From Pararhizobium sp. IMCC21322 (GTDB lineage: Bacteria > Pseudomonadota > Alphaproteobacteria > Rhizobiales > GCA-2746425), in the NCBI RefSeq assembly GCF_030758295.1, contig NZ_CP132335.1:3572412-3636411 (forward strand): a stretch of 64,000 bases of DNA, written 5' to 3'. Below, piece after piece: positions 62,991 through 64,000 of this stretch. Position 1 is the stretch's first letter, and each line of letters starts with the position of its first letter. The notes beneath the pieces are model-generated. The model was not told the DNA's origin. It saw nothing but the letters and a program-made list of their open reading frames with translations, and ran no database searches. Made by a program: the position numbers and the translations under genes.

Positions 62991-63533
62991 GTGGAACTAA
63001 AAGACAAAATCGACCTTGGCTTGAAGATTTTTGCTGCTGGCATAGCTGCATTTGGCGTCTGGAAGTTTTTTGCTGACCAGGCTCTGACAAGAGACTTAAG
63101 CGCACGTGCTGAAAGTTTACGTGTCGTTCGCGATTTTTCTGGTTCTTCTATGATCGACGCGCGTGAAGAACTCACCAGGTTTTGGCGAAACTATCCGGAA
63201 TTCATCTCATCGACCGATGAACACAATGTTGTTTCAAACCGCGAGTATCGCGGCTTTGTCAGATCTGCCATGAAGACCTATTCCGGTGCGGAGCAGCTAT
63301 CAACCGCGTTGTTTCGCCTAAACGACTATTATGAAACATTGTATCTGTGTCGCCTTTCCAACATTTGTGACGCACAACTGTTAGACACTTTTCGCTGCGA
63401 TACAGCGGTAGCCCACCAAAGATATTACGCAGACTTTTTCAACGAGTTGAATCGTGCGATTGGCGGTGATGATTTCGGGGTTTCCTTGGCAAGCTATGCG
63501 ACGTCCTGTGGTGAAGAAGAAGCGAAAGACTGA
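62991..63533 (+). CDS. Single-span membrane protein, unknown family
   Basis: The 180-residue product has one N-terminal hydrophobic helix (IDLGLKIFAAGIAAFGVWKFF) followed by a soluble helical domain rich in Arg, Asp and Tyr; cysteines occur near the end (CRLSNICDAQLLDTFRC). GTG 62991 is taken because GGAAA lies about 8 nt upstream; GTG 62964 is also in frame. Such anchored domains resemble accessory proteins, but no family is recognised. It follows the small exported protein at 2 bp. Confidence 0.6.
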   Translation: MELKDKIDLGLKIFAAGIAAFGVWKFFADQALTRDLSARAESLRVVRDFSGSSMIDAREELTRFWRNYPEFISSTDEHNVVSNREYRGFVRSAMKTYSGAEQLSTALFRLNDYYETLYLCRLSNICDAQLLDTFRCDTAVAHQRYYADFFNELNRAIGGDDFGVSLASYATSCGEEEAKD

Positions 63534-64000
63534 GGGATTTTTTGTGTTTCAGGCCTGAACCCAAATAGAGAAATCACGTCGGACAAATGATCAAGTATTT
63601 TAGAATCTGCAGACCAAATACGGTTCCCGATAAAACCAACAAAATCCCCATACGAATCCCTCAAATATCTGAACCACCAACAGCATAAATGGCGCATGCT
63701 AAACTACGTTCAGCTTCTGCGTGACGCCCAAACGCAGCCAACAGGCGCCGCCTACCCTGCATGGTTGGAACAGACCAAATTCAGCCAGACAGTGTGGATG
63801 AATCAGGCTCGAACCACCAGATGATCAACGCCAGTTTTGCGGCAGTAGGCTTAGTCCTGCCTTTTCCTGCCGGTGATAATGGCTTAGCTCTTTACGCCCC
63901 TGACGAGAAAACAGACACCGTGCTGCAATCCGCTCCTTAAGCCCTATAATCCATGCCATCAGCTGCGACGGCCTCAAGCAGATGCCTCAACAAGTCCGGA
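63534..64000. other. Intergenic end of window, possible partial ORF on minus strand
   Basis: No convincing complete gene. On the minus strand from the window edge, a frame reading PDLLRHLLEAVAADGMDYRA stops at 63937-63939 and could be the C-terminus of a gene beginning beyond the window. The rest (63534-63936) shows no domain, RBS-supported ORF or structured RNA that I could recognise. Confidence 0.2.

Overview
The window looks like chromosomal DNA of an alphaproteobacterium, most likely Hyphomicrobiales (Rhizobiales) or a near relative. Evidence: the pcaC-pcaH-pcaG-pcaB order of the protocatechuate operon, the paired Avi_7169/Avi_7170-type AhpD-like genes next to an opine-dehydrogenase-type gene, an RHH_4-type ribbon-helix-helix protein, and many ABC uptake operons with overlapping ATGA junctions. 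The genus cannot be named from sequence alone. No rRNA, tRNA or CRISPR array was recognised.

Region 1 (1-1894) is gene-poor. It holds a minus-strand promoter, a three-hairpin leader with a strong intrinsic terminator, a 41-codon ORF behind that terminator, and the N-terminal remnant of a tyrosine integrase with a stop at codon 7.

Region 2 (1895-27576) is the most striking part: a Lap-type giant adhesin locus. In order it carries a small exported protein, a TolC-family outer-membrane factor, a LapB/LssB-type ABC exporter, an HlyD-family adaptor, a ribbon-helix-helix protein, a periplasmic-binding-protein-like lipoprotein and a 5,622-residue adhesin (16.9 kb gene). A convergent gene encodes a LapG-type transglutaminase-like protease. 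The adhesin has an N-terminal region with a LapG-like PAAG site, 18.46 tandem copies of a 753-bp unit with no difference visible to me, and a C-terminal RTX/type I secretion signal. A c-di-GMP receptor of the LapD type is not present.

Region 3 (28001-33266) is minus-strand: a DUF3883 nuclease-like protein, a UvrD/helicase-IV-like helicase with a PD-(D/E)XK-like insert and zinc fingers, and a LysR regulator 11 bp upstream. The helicase-nuclease pair looks like a candidate defence or DNA-processing module.

Region 4 (33641-42764) is one long plus-strand operon: a His-tailed MFS transporter, a flavin monooxygenase-like protein, two AhpD-like proteins, an opine-dehydrogenase-family protein and a polyamine-type ABC importer. 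It is probably for uptake and oxidation of an opine-like or amine compound.

Region 5 (43097-52167) is a minus-strand operon for an unknown sugar, polyol or sugar acid: GMC oxidoreductase, enolase-superfamily dehydratase/racemase, GlcG-like protein, SDR and a sugar-type ABC importer, with a divergent FadR-subfamily GntR regulator and two matching operator-like sites. It is bracketed by two truncated DUF1801 genes.

Region 6 (52453-64000) contains a FAH-family enzyme, an N-terminally truncated PfkB kinase, a GGDEF-EAL protein with a secreted molybdopterin-domain-like partner, an intact DUF1801 protein, the pcaCHGB operon, a broken GNAT gene, and an exported ClpP-like/PAN protein beside two small exported or membrane-anchored proteins. 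The several gene fragments suggest past recombination in this part.
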